Counted from the first letter of the stretch, positions 8,515 to 16,758 are shown. The stretch is 64,000 nt of DNA from Providencia huaxiensis (GCF_002843235.3 NZ_CP031123.2:1550001-1614000); one strand, 5' to 3'. The notes: generated by a model from the sequence alone, not told the origin. Numbers and translations: made by a program.

Positions 8515-9369
8515 TTATGGTATTTCAACAGATAAAAGGAATATTCCTGAATATTCATTTGGTGGAATATCTTTTGTTTTAATTAATTGGCTAGAAACCT
8601 GAAACTGTTTTTGGCTAAATGCATCAACATGTAGCGTTGTTTCAGGAGAACCATCAATATTAATTTCTGATTCCAGGCCATCGGCAATAAATATAACATT
8701 ATCGCCATCAAGCCCAGCTATCGCTGTAATTTTTACATCTGTTGTTTCTGTACAGCTCACTCGAAAATCAGTAGATACCTTATTACCATTTAGTGAGCTA
8801 TTAGATAATGTGCCATGATCTAAATAATCAGGCCCTTCAATGTTACAGTTAATATTAGTTGGAGTTAATGGAGAGCACAAGATAATTGGATTGTTCGCTG
8901 TTTGTGCTATTTGCATCTTTTGTCGATATAAGATCCCTAAATTAAAACAGAAGCCTACTCCTGGCTTTCTTGGGTAAAACTGCCAACGGCCTTGTATTTT
9001 TCTATTCAATAAATTGCCTTTTTCTAGCGCTCTGGCAACCTCGCTAAAGGTGACGGGTTTTTCATCCCAGGAATTTCTTTCAGTCAATCTAACGGAATGG
9101 GTATCAAAACTGACAATGTGCGAGTTTCCTGCACCATAGCTACCATCAGCATAGGTTCCCCATGAACCGAGTTCAATGTCACAAGGGCAGGAACCAGAAG
9201 CCTGCATGGCCATTGGACGATTATCATGTTCTAGATCACCACGTAGAATATACCTAGCTTCGATCCATGCACCATAATCAGCAACGAACTCACCTTGAGC
9301 AGCAAATTCGGCATGAGCACCTTTTAAAGGTGAAACAAGCAGTAAAATAGCAAAAATAAATTTTTTCAT
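8515..9369 (-). CDS. Two-domain fimbrial tip adhesin (MrpH-like)
   Basis: From the ATG at 9369 the protein has 284 residues, starting with a signal peptide (MKKFIFAILLLVSPLKGAHA). The N-terminal half (about 20-165) is unlike the pilins and contains paired Cys residues (SGSCPCDIEL) and several His residues. The C-terminal half (about 170-284) is a pilin-type domain with conserved Cys and a hydrophobic last strand (YSGIFLLSVEIP). This two-part layout, and its place as last gene of the operon, match tip adhesins of MR/P-type fimbriae. MrpH binds its receptor through zinc-coordinating His, but whether that site exists here is not shown. An in-frame upstream ATG at 9435 lies inside the preceding gene. 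Confidence 0.78.
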   Translation of the reverse strand: MKKFIFAILLLVSPLKGAHAEFAAQGEFVADYGAWIEARYILRGDLEHDNRPMAMQASGSCPCDIELGSWGTYADGSYGAGNSHIVSFDTHSVRLTERNSWDEKPVTFSEVARALEKGNLLNRKIQGRWQFYPRKPGVGFCFNLGILYRQKMQIAQTANNPIILCSPLTPTNINCNIEGPDYLDHGTLSNSSLNGNKVSTDFRVSCTETTDVKITAIAGLDGDNVIFIADGLESEINIDGSPETTLHVDAFSQKQFQVSSQLIKTKDIPPNEYSGIFLLSVEIP

Positions 9370-9388
9370 AATATTCTTATAAAATGTG

Positions 9389-9904
9389 TTATTCATAATA
9401 AATATTAAAAGTTGTTGTAGCTGTGAAGTCACCAAGCTGAATACTTTTATTATTAATAGCGTCCTCTTCAGCTAAAATATAGGCTTTAAAGGCAATGATG
9501 GTGGGAAAACCATTTTTAGTATCTATTTGTAATGGATAATGTTCATTTAATTGTACTTCACCATGCTCATTCATTAATTTGATGCCATAGCCTGCACTTC
9601 CGTTATCGCTATCAATTGCTACAGCACCTTTGATATTAGAGTTTTCGATTCCAGTGAAAGCCATCGAGTAGGAGAAGTCAGGTAAATATTCACAGTCAGA
9701 GAGAGTGATATCAAATGGTTGCATGACATCTTTTTTTTTGTAGAGATCTTTATCACTGATTTCATTAAAAGGTACAACTAAATCGGAGTCACTATTAATA
9801 TTGCAGGGTATGGCATTCCTCAGTACACCTGAAAAATTAACTTGGTCGGCTGATACGATATTTGCCGTTAAAAAACACAGTAGGGTAAATACTTGTTTTT
9901 TCAT
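9389..9904 (-). CDS. Minor fimbrial subunit (MrpG-like position)
   Basis: The 171-residue protein has a signal peptide (cleaved after SADQ-type junction near residue 19) and a pilin fold. An N-terminal VNFSGVLRNAIPCNI strand carries the first conserved Cys, a second Cys lies in LSDCEYLP, and the terminal strand TTTFNIYYE has the alternating pattern and penultimate Tyr used for chaperone binding. It overlaps the preceding minor pilin gene by 4 bp and precedes the adhesin by 19 bp, so it is probably an adaptor below the tip. Confidence 0.85.
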   Translation of the reverse strand: MKKQVFTLLCFLTANIVSADQVNFSGVLRNAIPCNINSDSDLVVPFNEISDKDLYKKKDVMQPFDITLSDCEYLPDFSYSMAFTGIENSNIKGAVAIDSDNGSAGYGIKLMNEHGEVQLNEHYPLQIDTKNGFPTIIAFKAYILAEEDAINNKSIQLGDFTATTTFNIYYE

Positions 9905-10404
9905 TGGTATGCTACCGTTAGTGTGGCATTTGCAGTAAATGCTCCTGCGTGTACACGTGCTGAGCTTGAACTGCTCTTCACTAAGCTGGCTTTTAGGTCT
10001 GGCGTATCGTGATCTGAATGATAAGTATATGAAAAATCTGAATTTATCTTTAATGAATTAGAACCTTGATAAAGTTGTAATGCGATATCATCTTGCTCAT
10101 TAATTGCTAATAGGTCTTTGTCAAAATCAGAGGGCGCCCCATCAAAGCTAAAAATGACATCAGTTCCAGACGAAATTCCATTGCATTCCCATTCAAAATC
10201 AATGTCTTGAATGTAGGTTTTCCCATCTTTTGTGGGCACGAGAGCTACAACTAAGTCATCCCCAAAATCAATATCAATAGGGCGGTTATTGTTGATAACA
10301 CAAGGCACGCCCTCAATTAAACGCCCACTAAAATTAACGGGTACTGCCGATGCCGTATTTATTACGATGATAAATAACGGTAATAAAAAGTGTCTTGTTC
10401 TCAT
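9901..10404 (-). CDS. Minor fimbrial subunit (MrpF-like)
   Basis: From the ATG at 10404 the protein has 167 residues with a signal peptide ending at ASA. The pilin features are VNFSGRLIEGVPCVI, a second Cys in DFEWECNG, and the C-terminal ANATLTVAYQ donor-strand-acceptor edge. It shares the IDFGDD...QDID block with its upstream neighbour, so the two look like paralogues from an old duplication. The longer reading frame from 10479 would add 25 residues that overlap the preceding gene and push the signal peptide inward. Confidence 0.83.
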   Translation of the reverse strand: MRTRHFLLPLFIIVINTASAVPVNFSGRLIEGVPCVINNNRPIDIDFGDDLVVALVPTKDGKTYIQDIDFEWECNGISSGTDVIFSFDGAPSDFDKDLLAINEQDDIALQLYQGSNSLKINSDFSYTYHSDHDTPDLKASLVKSSSSSARVHAGAFTANATLTVAYQ

Positions 10405-10414
10405 AATAAATATC

Positions 10415-10897
10415 CTAGTGGTATCCCACAGTAAGTGTCGCGGCCGTAGAAAACTCGCCACCAACAGGTCGAATTCCATTTGCTAAAGCTAATTCAGCAG
10501 TTAAGGCAGGTAAGTTTGAGTCATTATCTATGTAATAACGACTTCCTATCACCATAGGTTTATTATCAATAAATAATTTGATATTAAGCCCAGGTGTATC
10601 TGCGACATCAAGGCTGTTTGCTGTTTCACCTTGAACACCATCAAAAATAAGATATAGTTCATCAAAATTAGAATCGCAATATAAGTCATAATCAATGACT
10701 TCTATGTACTTCCCAGAATCTATTTGAGATATGACAATATCATCACCAAAATCCACAAAAATTGCTTCATTATCGTTTAAAACACAACCACCGGATAACA
10801 CATTCACTTTTACTGTTACAAATTTGCCATCAGCCCATGCATAGAGCGATATAAATAACAATAAACTGAAGCATAGAAACTTTGATATTTTAAACAT
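10415..10897 (-). CDS. Minor fimbrial subunit (MrpE/F-like)
   Basis: The 160-residue pilin-type protein begins with a signal peptide (MFKISKFLCFSLLLFISLYAWA). It has conserved Cys in SGGCVLND and DYDLYCDS, and ends with the chaperone-recognition strand AATLTVGYH. I chose ATG 10897 over 10909 because GGGTAA is then a usable ribosome-binding site, while the upstream codon has an AAAAG box almost touching it. It lies 27 bp after the chaperone gene. Confidence 0.83.
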   Translation of the reverse strand: MFKISKFLCFSLLLFISLYAWADGKFVTVKVNVLSGGCVLNDNEAIFVDFGDDIVISQIDSGKYIEVIDYDLYCDSNFDELYLIFDGVQGETANSLDVADTPGLNIKLFIDNKPMVIGSRYYIDNDSNLPALTAELALANGIRPVGGEFSTAATLTVGYH

Positions 10898-10924
10898 TAT
10901 GTTACCCATCTTTTGTAAAGAGTA

Positions 10925-11659
10925 TTACTTTATTTGTTGTGTTTGGCATTGGGTTGCTGAACAGTTATAGGGTAAATAGACTTGGCCACCATAGTCGTTG
11001 ATATAATTAATAATAGGGGCTGTTCCGAGTTGTTCGGCACTAATTGATAATTTTTTCTCTGCAAAAGGTTCGACATCGGTTACTGTAAAACCCGCTAATT
11101 TTTCTGCCGATTGGCTCTTTTTAATGCTATTTAAAATAATAAAGTAGGGTGTTGGGTTTTTTGCATAAACACCATCACTTTTTTTAATCAAGATAAGCTT
11201 GTTTTGCCATGGAGAATTTCTCATTTCGGTTGAATCCATGACTAGTGAAGCAGGGCGATAAAATAATTTGACTCGTGTTTGAAGTGCAATTTGTAATACA
11301 TTACTTTTTTTACTTGTTGGTGGAATTTCTCGTAAATTAAAGAAAAATAAACTTTCTCTATCCTGAGGTAATTTGCCTATATCAGGTAAAGATTCAATAC
11401 GTAGTTGACTTGTTTGTCCTGCGTTTATACGTTGGATGGGTGGTAATATAGTGAAGTAAGATGTGAGTTTGTCACCTTTAGCATCCTGTAGCCACCCTTG
11501 GGCTAAATAAGGTAACTGAGGGTTTTTGTTACTTACAGTTAATGACACTGAGTTATTATTTCCATCAAAAATAATTCTGGTTCTGTCCATTGAAATAGCT
11601 GAATACGCCTGAGCTGCCATTAAACTACTTAATAAAAAAACGGATATTTTTTTCATCAT
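10925..11659 (-). CDS. Periplasmic fimbrial chaperone (PapD/MrpD family)
   Basis: The 244-residue protein has a signal peptide and two immunoglobulin-like domains. The family pattern is visible: RTRIIFDGNNNSVSLTVSNKNPQLPYLAQ is the first-domain strand set with the conserved Arg. The motif FFFNLREIPP, with the subunit-binding alternating residues before it, is the PapD G1-strand signature. It folds pilus subunits in the periplasm by donor-strand complementation and delivers them to the usher encoded just upstream (26 bp). Confidence 0.95.
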   Translation of the reverse strand: MMKKISVFLLSSLMAAQAYSAISMDRTRIIFDGNNNSVSLTVSNKNPQLPYLAQGWLQDAKGDKLTSYFTILPPIQRINAGQTSQLRIESLPDIGKLPQDRESLFFFNLREIPPTSKKSNVLQIALQTRVKLFYRPASLVMDSTEMRNSPWQNKLILIKKSDGVYAKNPTPYFIILNSIKKSQSAEKLAGFTVTDVEPFAEKKLSISAEQLGTAPIINYINDYGGQVYLPYNCSATQCQTQQIK

Positions 11660-11685
11660 GATTGATTACCTTCAATGAGTTTTTA

Positions 11686-14217
11686 TTAATTACAGGATAA
11701 TAATAATTTGTCATAAACATTGTGTTCTTCAATATTTTCTGGAAATTGAATTACACACTCAGAACCTTGCCATGAAACATTCATTGTCTCTCCAGCACGG
11801 ATCCCTCCAATATATGCCTCACCTTGGTCACCAATAATACCAGTAACCTTTCCATCTTTATTCTTAATATCTGAGGCAAAAGGTGGATAGCTACCATCTT
11901 TTAGTCGTACTACCGTCATTAATTTTAAACCATATATGACATCAAAGTTGCGGTAACCAATTGCACCCTCTGTTAACGTCGATTGTGTTACTGATTCAGC
12001 AACTTCAACATTCTTAGGGAGTTGGTTAATATCGATAACTAAGTTACTTTTATAGTAGCTATTTAAATCAGGCACAATTGCTGTGCCAAAATAATTGGAA
12101 CGTATATGGCTACCATTATATTTAATAGGAACGTCTTTAACACCGTTTGTATCAACAATAATACGGGTTCCGCCTAATGCAGTGATAGGGTGGAAACCAG
12201 ATCCATAACTTGTTAATGTCATTCCACCTTGCAATGTCGATGAAACATTTATTGAACTATTACTAATATAGTTAAAACTTGAATTAAAATCAGTATTGTT
12301 CCCTTTATGGGAATAATATCCACTAAGTAAAGCACTATGCCTGTTGTTACCGACACTGAGAGAAGCGTTATTTTTTGTATCAATTCGGGTATTTGCGGTC
12401 AGTTTATTTGTATTGTCATTCTTTCCGTTATACGTTGAGTAGTTAATGTTTGTTCCACTGGAGAAAGGAACTGAAATACTCATGTATGCACCGTTATCAC
12501 GGTAACTCTGCATTTTACTGCTAAAAATATTAATGGATAGGCCGACATTACTAAACATATCGGTATCTGAGTACTTTGAAAATGTTAGGTTATATCGATG
12601 ACTATTTGGCCTATTCCAATAAGTCTGGTGGTTATAGCTTAAATTCATCGATGAACGCCAATCAGTAAAATTTTTACTCATTGAAGCGGTATACAAGTTT
12701 TTATTAAAGCCAGTGTAAATAAATTCGTGGTCATTATTATAATTAATGAAGTCTGCCATGGTCATAAACTCACGGTCAATGACTCTCTGTGTCGATAACA
12801 TCAACTGGCTATTTTGTTCTTGAATGCTTTTATAATAATCGATTTTAATCGATTTCCCTTTATGTGTTGATTCAGAATTTATTGATGAAATAGATTGAGT
12901 TAAAGAGGTTGATACTGCACCAAATTGAGATAAGTCGCGACCAATACCAATAGAAAAAGCATTGTAGTCATGACTATTTATTGCTCCCCCAAAAAGAGAC
13001 CAACCATTATTTACCCCCAAAGATATTTCACTCTGCGCAAATAGGTCGCCATCAACATGGTGCCTTAAATCTGTTGGTCTACCTGTACTTATTTTATAAC
13101 GAATCGTTCCGGGGCGAGACAAAAAGGGGACATTTGTCGCTTCAACTTCGAATTCCGAGATGCGCCCATCACTTTCTTCAACTACTACTTGTAAGGTTCC
13201 TGAAATACCACTATTCAGGCTTTGAATTCTAAATGGCCCTGCGGGTACTAGACTTTCATAAATAATGCGCCCATCTTGGCTGATTTTAACAATCGCATTT
13301 GTTTCTGCAAAGCCAGTGACTTCTGGAGCATAAGAGCGTAGATTGGGTGGAAGCATATTGTCATCAGATCGCAGAGCTATACCTGTATATTTAAAGCTAT
13401 CAAACAAATCGGACTGTAAATAATCTTCACCAACAATTAGTTTTGCTTTTAAGCCTCTTACTGCACGGTATGCATAAATATTATTCCACTTTAGCTCTTT
13501 TAAATCATCAGCTTTATTGGTTTGAATATGGTTATAGGTTCCTTGCCAGTGCCCACGAATTCGCCAACTATTTAAATTAGCGCCAATAACACCTAACCCT
13601 GAAAGATATATTGCATCGTTTGTATAGTTGTTGCCAAGGCTATGATTATATTGCGATGTCAAGCTGTAATCCGAAATAACGCCAGTGATACCATCTTCCC
13701 AGCGTGAGGCAGGCTCCCAATCAAATGTTGAATACTCTTGGTACATTTTGGGAATATTGATTGTTAATGAGTTATTTGATAGCTCAGGTTTTGCAGTCAT
13801 TCCCGATAAGCTCGCTATGGATAAGCAGGTTAGCTCATCGACTTTTTGCCATTCCAATGAACTTAATGCTGATTTATTGAGGTTGAATTTTTCAACAATA
13901 TCAGGGGTTAAGCAAGCTTCTGATTTTTCACCATCTAAGCTTACAATATGGATTTTTTCTTCGGGCAAGTGTGTGTTATTGATATAAATTTTTAACGGAT
14001 AAACGCCAGGAACAATATATAAATCACGAGAGAATACCGCTAAGTTGATGTTTTCTCTATCTTCGGCATTCAAAATATTAATGTTGAATTGAATATCATC
14101 TTCATCCGCAAATGAGATGAAACTGTGTAATATGATAAATGACAAAATTACTTTTTTCATAATAGCAGCGTAATTTTTTTCAAAAAGCACAGAAAATATC
14201 ATGTTATTTTTCTTCAT
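11686..14217 (-). CDS. Fimbrial outer-membrane usher (PapC/MrpC family)
   Basis: This 843-residue protein is the outer-membrane assembly platform. The order is signal sequence, N-terminal chaperone-binding domain (FNINILNAEDRENINLAVF), a 24-strand barrel interrupted by a plug domain (near VTGFAETNAIVKISQDGRIIYE), and C-terminal domains with conserved Cys (SWQGSECVIQF) and a final Cys pair. Start 14217 has an AAGG box at good spacing. A second ATG at 14160 would begin directly at a conventional signal peptide but lacks a ribosome-binding site. Confidence 0.95.
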   Translation of the reverse strand: MKKNNMIFSVLFEKNYAAIMKKVILSFIILHSFISFADEDDIQFNINILNAEDRENINLAVFSRDLYIVPGVYPLKIYINNTHLPEEKIHIVSLDGEKSEACLTPDIVEKFNLNKSALSSLEWQKVDELTCLSIASLSGMTAKPELSNNSLTINIPKMYQEYSTFDWEPASRWEDGITGVISDYSLTSQYNHSLGNNYTNDAIYLSGLGVIGANLNSWRIRGHWQGTYNHIQTNKADDLKELKWNNIYAYRAVRGLKAKLIVGEDYLQSDLFDSFKYTGIALRSDDNMLPPNLRSYAPEVTGFAETNAIVKISQDGRIIYESLVPAGPFRIQSLNSGISGTLQVVVEESDGRISEFEVEATNVPFLSRPGTIRYKISTGRPTDLRHHVDGDLFAQSEISLGVNNGWSLFGGAINSHDYNAFSIGIGRDLSQFGAVSTSLTQSISSINSESTHKGKSIKIDYYKSIQEQNSQLMLSTQRVIDREFMTMADFINYNNDHEFIYTGFNKNLYTASMSKNFTDWRSSMNLSYNHQTYWNRPNSHRYNLTFSKYSDTDMFSNVGLSINIFSSKMQSYRDNGAYMSISVPFSSGTNINYSTYNGKNDNTNKLTANTRIDTKNNASLSVGNNRHSALLSGYYSHKGNNTDFNSSFNYISNSSINVSSTLQGGMTLTSYGSGFHPITALGGTRIIVDTNGVKDVPIKYNGSHIRSNYFGTAIVPDLNSYYKSNLVIDINQLPKNVEVAESVTQSTLTEGAIGYRNFDVIYGLKLMTVVRLKDGSYPPFASDIKNKDGKVTGIIGDQGEAYIGGIRAGETMNVSWQGSECVIQFPENIEEHNVYDKLLLSCN

Positions 14218-14290
14218 TCTAATGCCTTTATCTTATTAAGCTGAGGCAACGAGTTGTCATTACCTCAGCTTATTGCTATCGATAATTAAA

Positions 14291-14857
14291 TTAATTATAT
14301 GAAAGCACGAAATCTGTTACTGCTTGGAACTCGCCAGGTACAATTTCCACTGGACCTTGTTGACCCGTTGGAGTACCTAAACCTTTAACGTATGCCGCAA
14401 ACTGCAATGTGTTCGTTTGCTCTTGTAATTTATGACTAGAATTAGTGGTTTCATTTAAAACGATAGGTGAGTTATTGCTATCTACTATTTGAATTCCTGC
14501 ACCTGAAGCCGTTCCAGTAATTGCTAATAATGACTTTGGATCATTTGTTGCAGCGGCACCGCTAAAAGTGACATTAACGGATTGCTCAGTTTCTAACGTA
14601 CAATCAATTAATTTAATATCAAACATTACTGGTGAAGATTGACCATCTGATTTGCCATTATTACTTAATACAGAATCAGCAACCTGGCCTAAATCTACTG
14701 TTTGGTCTAATGATGCTGGATCAATAGAGCAGGGGGCACTAATAATACTTCCGGTGAATGTAACTTTACCACTACCATGATTAATAGGAGCAGAAAAAGC
14801 ACTAAAGCTTATTAAACTTGTCAATGCTATACTTATAACTGACTTTGTAAGTTTCAT
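14291..14857 (-). CDS. Major fimbrial subunit (MrpA-like)
   Basis: From ATG 14857, preceded by AGAGGAAT, the protein has 188 residues. A signal peptide ends at FSAFSA. The FimA/MrpA pattern follows: GKVTFTGSIISAPCSIDP with the first Cys, IDLGQV-type strand (VDLGQVADSVL), second Cys in IKLIDCTLE, and terminal AVTDFVLSYN. It is the promoter-proximal gene of the operon, followed by usher, chaperone, minor pilins and adhesin. The order is that of MR/P fimbriae, but no second pilin (mrpB) and no mrpJ-like regulator are present. Confidence 0.93.
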   Translation of the reverse strand: MKLTKSVISIALTSLISFSAFSAPINHGSGKVTFTGSIISAPCSIDPASLDQTVDLGQVADSVLSNNGKSDGQSSPVMFDIKLIDCTLETEQSVNVTFSGAAATNDPKSLLAITGTASGAGIQIVDSNNSPIVLNETTNSSHKLQEQTNTLQFAAYVKGLGTPTGQQGPVEIVPGEFQAVTDFVLSYN

Positions 14858-14961
14858 AGGTAATTCCTCTAGTAAATATAAAAAATGGATTTTAATAAAA
14901 TATAGAATCATCTCTTTAATCAGGGAAAGAATAGAATTAATAACTATCATTTGGCTAATCG

Positions 14962-14984
14962 GTATGTATAAATAGTATACATAC
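14962..14984. promoter_or_regulatory. Palindrome upstream of fimbrial operon
   Basis: GTATGTATA (14962-14970) is perfectly inverted at 14976-14984 around a 5-bp centre, about 105 bp upstream of the major pilin start. The size and symmetry suit a dimeric regulator site. The regulator is unknown. Confidence 0.55.
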
Positions 14985-15181
14985 ACCAATGCTAAGTAAA
15001 GGCAGTGTCTCCTATTAAAATTGTATTTTTTGATAGGTTATTATTCATTTCTTCTAAAAAATATCCAGTGTGAATTAAAATTATCTTTTAAATCAAATTG
15101 TTAATTATTTTTATAAATGTTTTAAAATTTAAATTTTTTAATAGTGGAAAGTACTTACTTTCATTTTGTTACAGTTTTAAT

Positions 15182-15420
15182 ATGAAATTTATATTTATTA
15201 CTGCAATTTTGAGTAATGCAATTGCTGGAAATGAAATCGATAAAGGTAATTGTGTTGAGTAGTAGTAATGATTAATACGCGAAGAATAGGTATTAAGTGT
15301 AGGTGATTTTTTTGAAGGGAATTAATTCATATTTCCGGTACAGCTTTCATTCCTAAATATAAGACATTTCTTAATGATAGAGAAATCGAAGCCTATGGTT
15401 ATAACTTAATTTTCAATTAA
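15182..15420 (+). pseudogene. Decayed small secreted-protein gene
   Basis: An ATG at 15182 opens MKFIFITAILSNAIAGNEI, a plausible signal peptide, but the frame stops after 26 codons. Further on, a coding-like tail (HISGTAFIPKYKTFL, then NDREIEAYGYNLIFN) ends at a stop at 15418-15420. The two pieces are separated by stops (TAG, TAG, TGA), as expected for a degraded gene of about 75 codons. I do not recognise the original family. Confidence 0.35.
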
Positions 15421-15569
15421 TTTGAAATTGTAATAAGTATTATTACCTAATTGCATGTGAGCATCATCATAAATAACCAAAAAAATTTATTAGTGAAGAT
15501 CACCTTGATGAGGCGAGGTCACTAATATCCCGTTTGGAGTGAGACTCGTTGGTATAATTATCTTTGCTT

Positions 15570-15848
15570 TTAACGTCGCGAATTACACCATGGGTCATTA
15601 GAATATGCTCCCGTATTATCAATCGAGTTGTTTTCTATCATATCCAAATAGAGTAACTCAACTTCAGTTCTTGCCCATGGTGTGCGACGAAGAAACTTTA
15701 AGCTAGATTTAATACTTGGATCTTTGTTAAAACAGTTTATTTTTATAATGCGTCCAAGTTGGCTCCAACCGTATCTATCAACCAATGCATTAACTTGCAT
15801 TTCTAGTGTAACCCCATGTAAAGGGTCTTTTGATTTATATTCACTCAT
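15570..15848 (-). CDS. VF530/DUF2132 family protein
   Basis: From ATG 15848 (MSEYKSKDPLHG) the protein has 92 residues and matches the VF530 family: DPLHGVTLEMQVNALVDRYGW, cited here by its ends, the central RIIKINCFNKDPSIKSSLKF block, and LRRTPWARTEVELLYL. The family is a small helical bundle described as DNA-binding by structural similarity; its role is unknown. An upstream in-frame ATG at 15890 adds a hydrophobic stretch that could mimic a signal peptide but is not family-typical. The gene lies 125 bp from dif. Confidence 0.82.
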   Translation of the reverse strand: MSEYKSKDPLHGVTLEMQVNALVDRYGWSQLGRIIKINCFNKDPSIKSSLKFLRRTPWARTEVELLYLDMIENNSIDNTGAYSNDPWCNSRR

Positions 15849-15972
15849 TACGGCACATCCGAAGCATAGGCAGGTTATTATTAAGCGCATATAAATAAGC
15901 TGAATACCAATCTAAGTCAATAGGGTGTTAGCAATGACTGAACGAGCAAGGTCTATTTTTGCTCTGATTTCT

Positions 15973-16000
15973 ATTTAACATAATATGCATTATGCGAACC
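15973..16000. other. dif: Chromosomal dif site (left prophage junction, attL)
   Basis: The 28-bp site reads, in the plus direction, XerD arm ATTTAACATAA, centre TATGCA, XerC arm TTATGCGAACC. It matches the inverted E. coli dif closely, with the XerD arm identical and only the XerC arm and centre slightly different. This is where XerC/XerD resolve chromosome dimers. The XerD arm and centre are host DNA and the XerC arm comes from the prophage, so dif is rebuilt by integration and should stay functional. Confidence 0.92.
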
Positions 16001-16054
16001 TATGTATGGAATAAAGAAATCCAGCGTTCTGGCTGGTTAATCATGTTGGTTCGT
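16001..16054. repeat. Phage-borne copy of host dif-flanking DNA
   Basis: The 60 bp that begin in the XerC arm here and the host DNA at 33721-33780 agree at 53 positions by hand count, including the hairpin CCAGCGTTCTGGCTGG. The prophage thus carries host-type flank next to its attachment site. The same block recurs at 24866-24919. Confidence 0.8.
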
Positions 16055-16435
16055 TTAGCCTTTAATTGCTGTTCTTATCTCTTGATTTATTTCATCCAAA
16101 AGTGTCGCTAGTTTAAAATATTCAGAAATATTGCTGATTTTAGACAAAAGCAGATTGTTAGTTTCTTCAGTAAGTGAAGTTAAACGCTTTTGTTGATCTT
16201 CTTCAAGCATTAAAAATAATAACAACGAAGCTGTAAAAATAGTTCTATTACTAATCCCATTCTTAAACGCAAATGACTGCAAATTTTGTACGAAATACTC
16301 TGGTAATTGAAATTTAATTTCCTGTTCTTCACTTGAAAAATCAGTATGTTCAATTGATAAATTTGAAAAGCGTTTATCTTGTAGAACCCCTTCAAGGAAT
16401 CTATACAAGTATTTGATATCAGTTTGTTTATTCAT
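16055..16435 (-). CDS. Ribbon-helix-helix-like phage protein
   Basis: A 126-residue protein encoded between the phage noncoding region and the att site. Residues 40-75 (IKFQLPEYFVQNLQSFAFK, then NGISNRTIFTASLLLFLML) fit the ribbon-helix-helix pattern: a short strand, a helix, G-x-S turn and second helix, as in CopG/MetJ/Arc-type DNA-binding dimers. The C-terminal part is helical. No homologue in Ff phages occupies this place. A role in transcription control or in recombination directionality at att is possible but unproven. Confidence 0.7.
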   Translation of the reverse strand: MNKQTDIKYLYRFLEGVLQDKRFSNLSIEHTDFSSEEQEIKFQLPEYFVQNLQSFAFKNGISNRTIFTASLLLFLMLEEDQQKRLTSLTEETNNLLLSKISNISEYFKLATLLDEINQEIRTAIKG

Positions 16436-16757
16436 TGTTAATCCTCATTTTCCAACGCATGTCATCTTGTTGCTATTGGTCTATGTTGTCTTCGACCATT
16501 AGGCTATTTCGCTGTTAAACGTTATGTTAAAACATGGCTTAACAGGAGGCGCAAGCGCAGTTTCTTGCTTCTCGACAAGTCCCCCCTTGTATCGGCGGAT
16601 TGATGAACGGTTATCTTTAAAACTATCGAATGCCGCCTTACATGCCTAACGGCATAATACAGGTTAGCTTAACAATCATTGAGTTAGATAGTGATGATTT
16701 TTAAAAGGATTAAGCTCATCATCGCAGGCTGCGCCTACGCTAACGAGCTTAACCTTT
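16436..16757. other. Phage intergenic region (candidate replication origins)
   Basis: This 322-bp noncoding stretch follows gIV in transcription order, where Ff phages hold the packaging signal and both origins. It has several inverted repeats: ATGTTAAAACAT, CGACAAG/CTTGTATCG around a C6 run, and ATGCCG/CGGCAT. The nick site of the initiator cannot be pinned down by eye. Confidence 0.6.
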
Positions 16758-16758
16758 T
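16703..16758 (-). other. Long hairpin at gIV end: candidate packaging signal
   Basis: An outer stem pairs AAAAGGATTAAGCTC with GAGCTTAACCTTTT (one bulge), and an inner stem pairs CGCAGGC with GCCTACG (one mismatch). The structure starts at the gIV stop codon, the same place as the Ff packaging signal hairpin. It may also end transcription of the morphogenesis genes. Confidence 0.6.

Larger units (their letters stand above)
14858..15569. other. Gene-poor region upstream of the fimbrial operon
   Basis: About 700 bp of AT-rich DNA (visibly above 70 percent A+T in long stretches). It holds the fimbrial promoter region with a palindrome (14962-14984), remains of a small secreted-protein gene (15182-15420), and an inverted repeat TTAGTGA/TCACTAA (15490-15496, 15519-15525). 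I see no site-specific invertase gene or obvious long flanking inverted repeats of a phase-variable promoter. Confidence 0.6.

Noticed and set aside
14858..15181. Phase-variable invertible promoter for the fimbrial operon
   Set aside because: I looked for a pair of long inverted repeats flanking a promoter-sized segment and for a tyrosine recombinase gene nearby and found neither.
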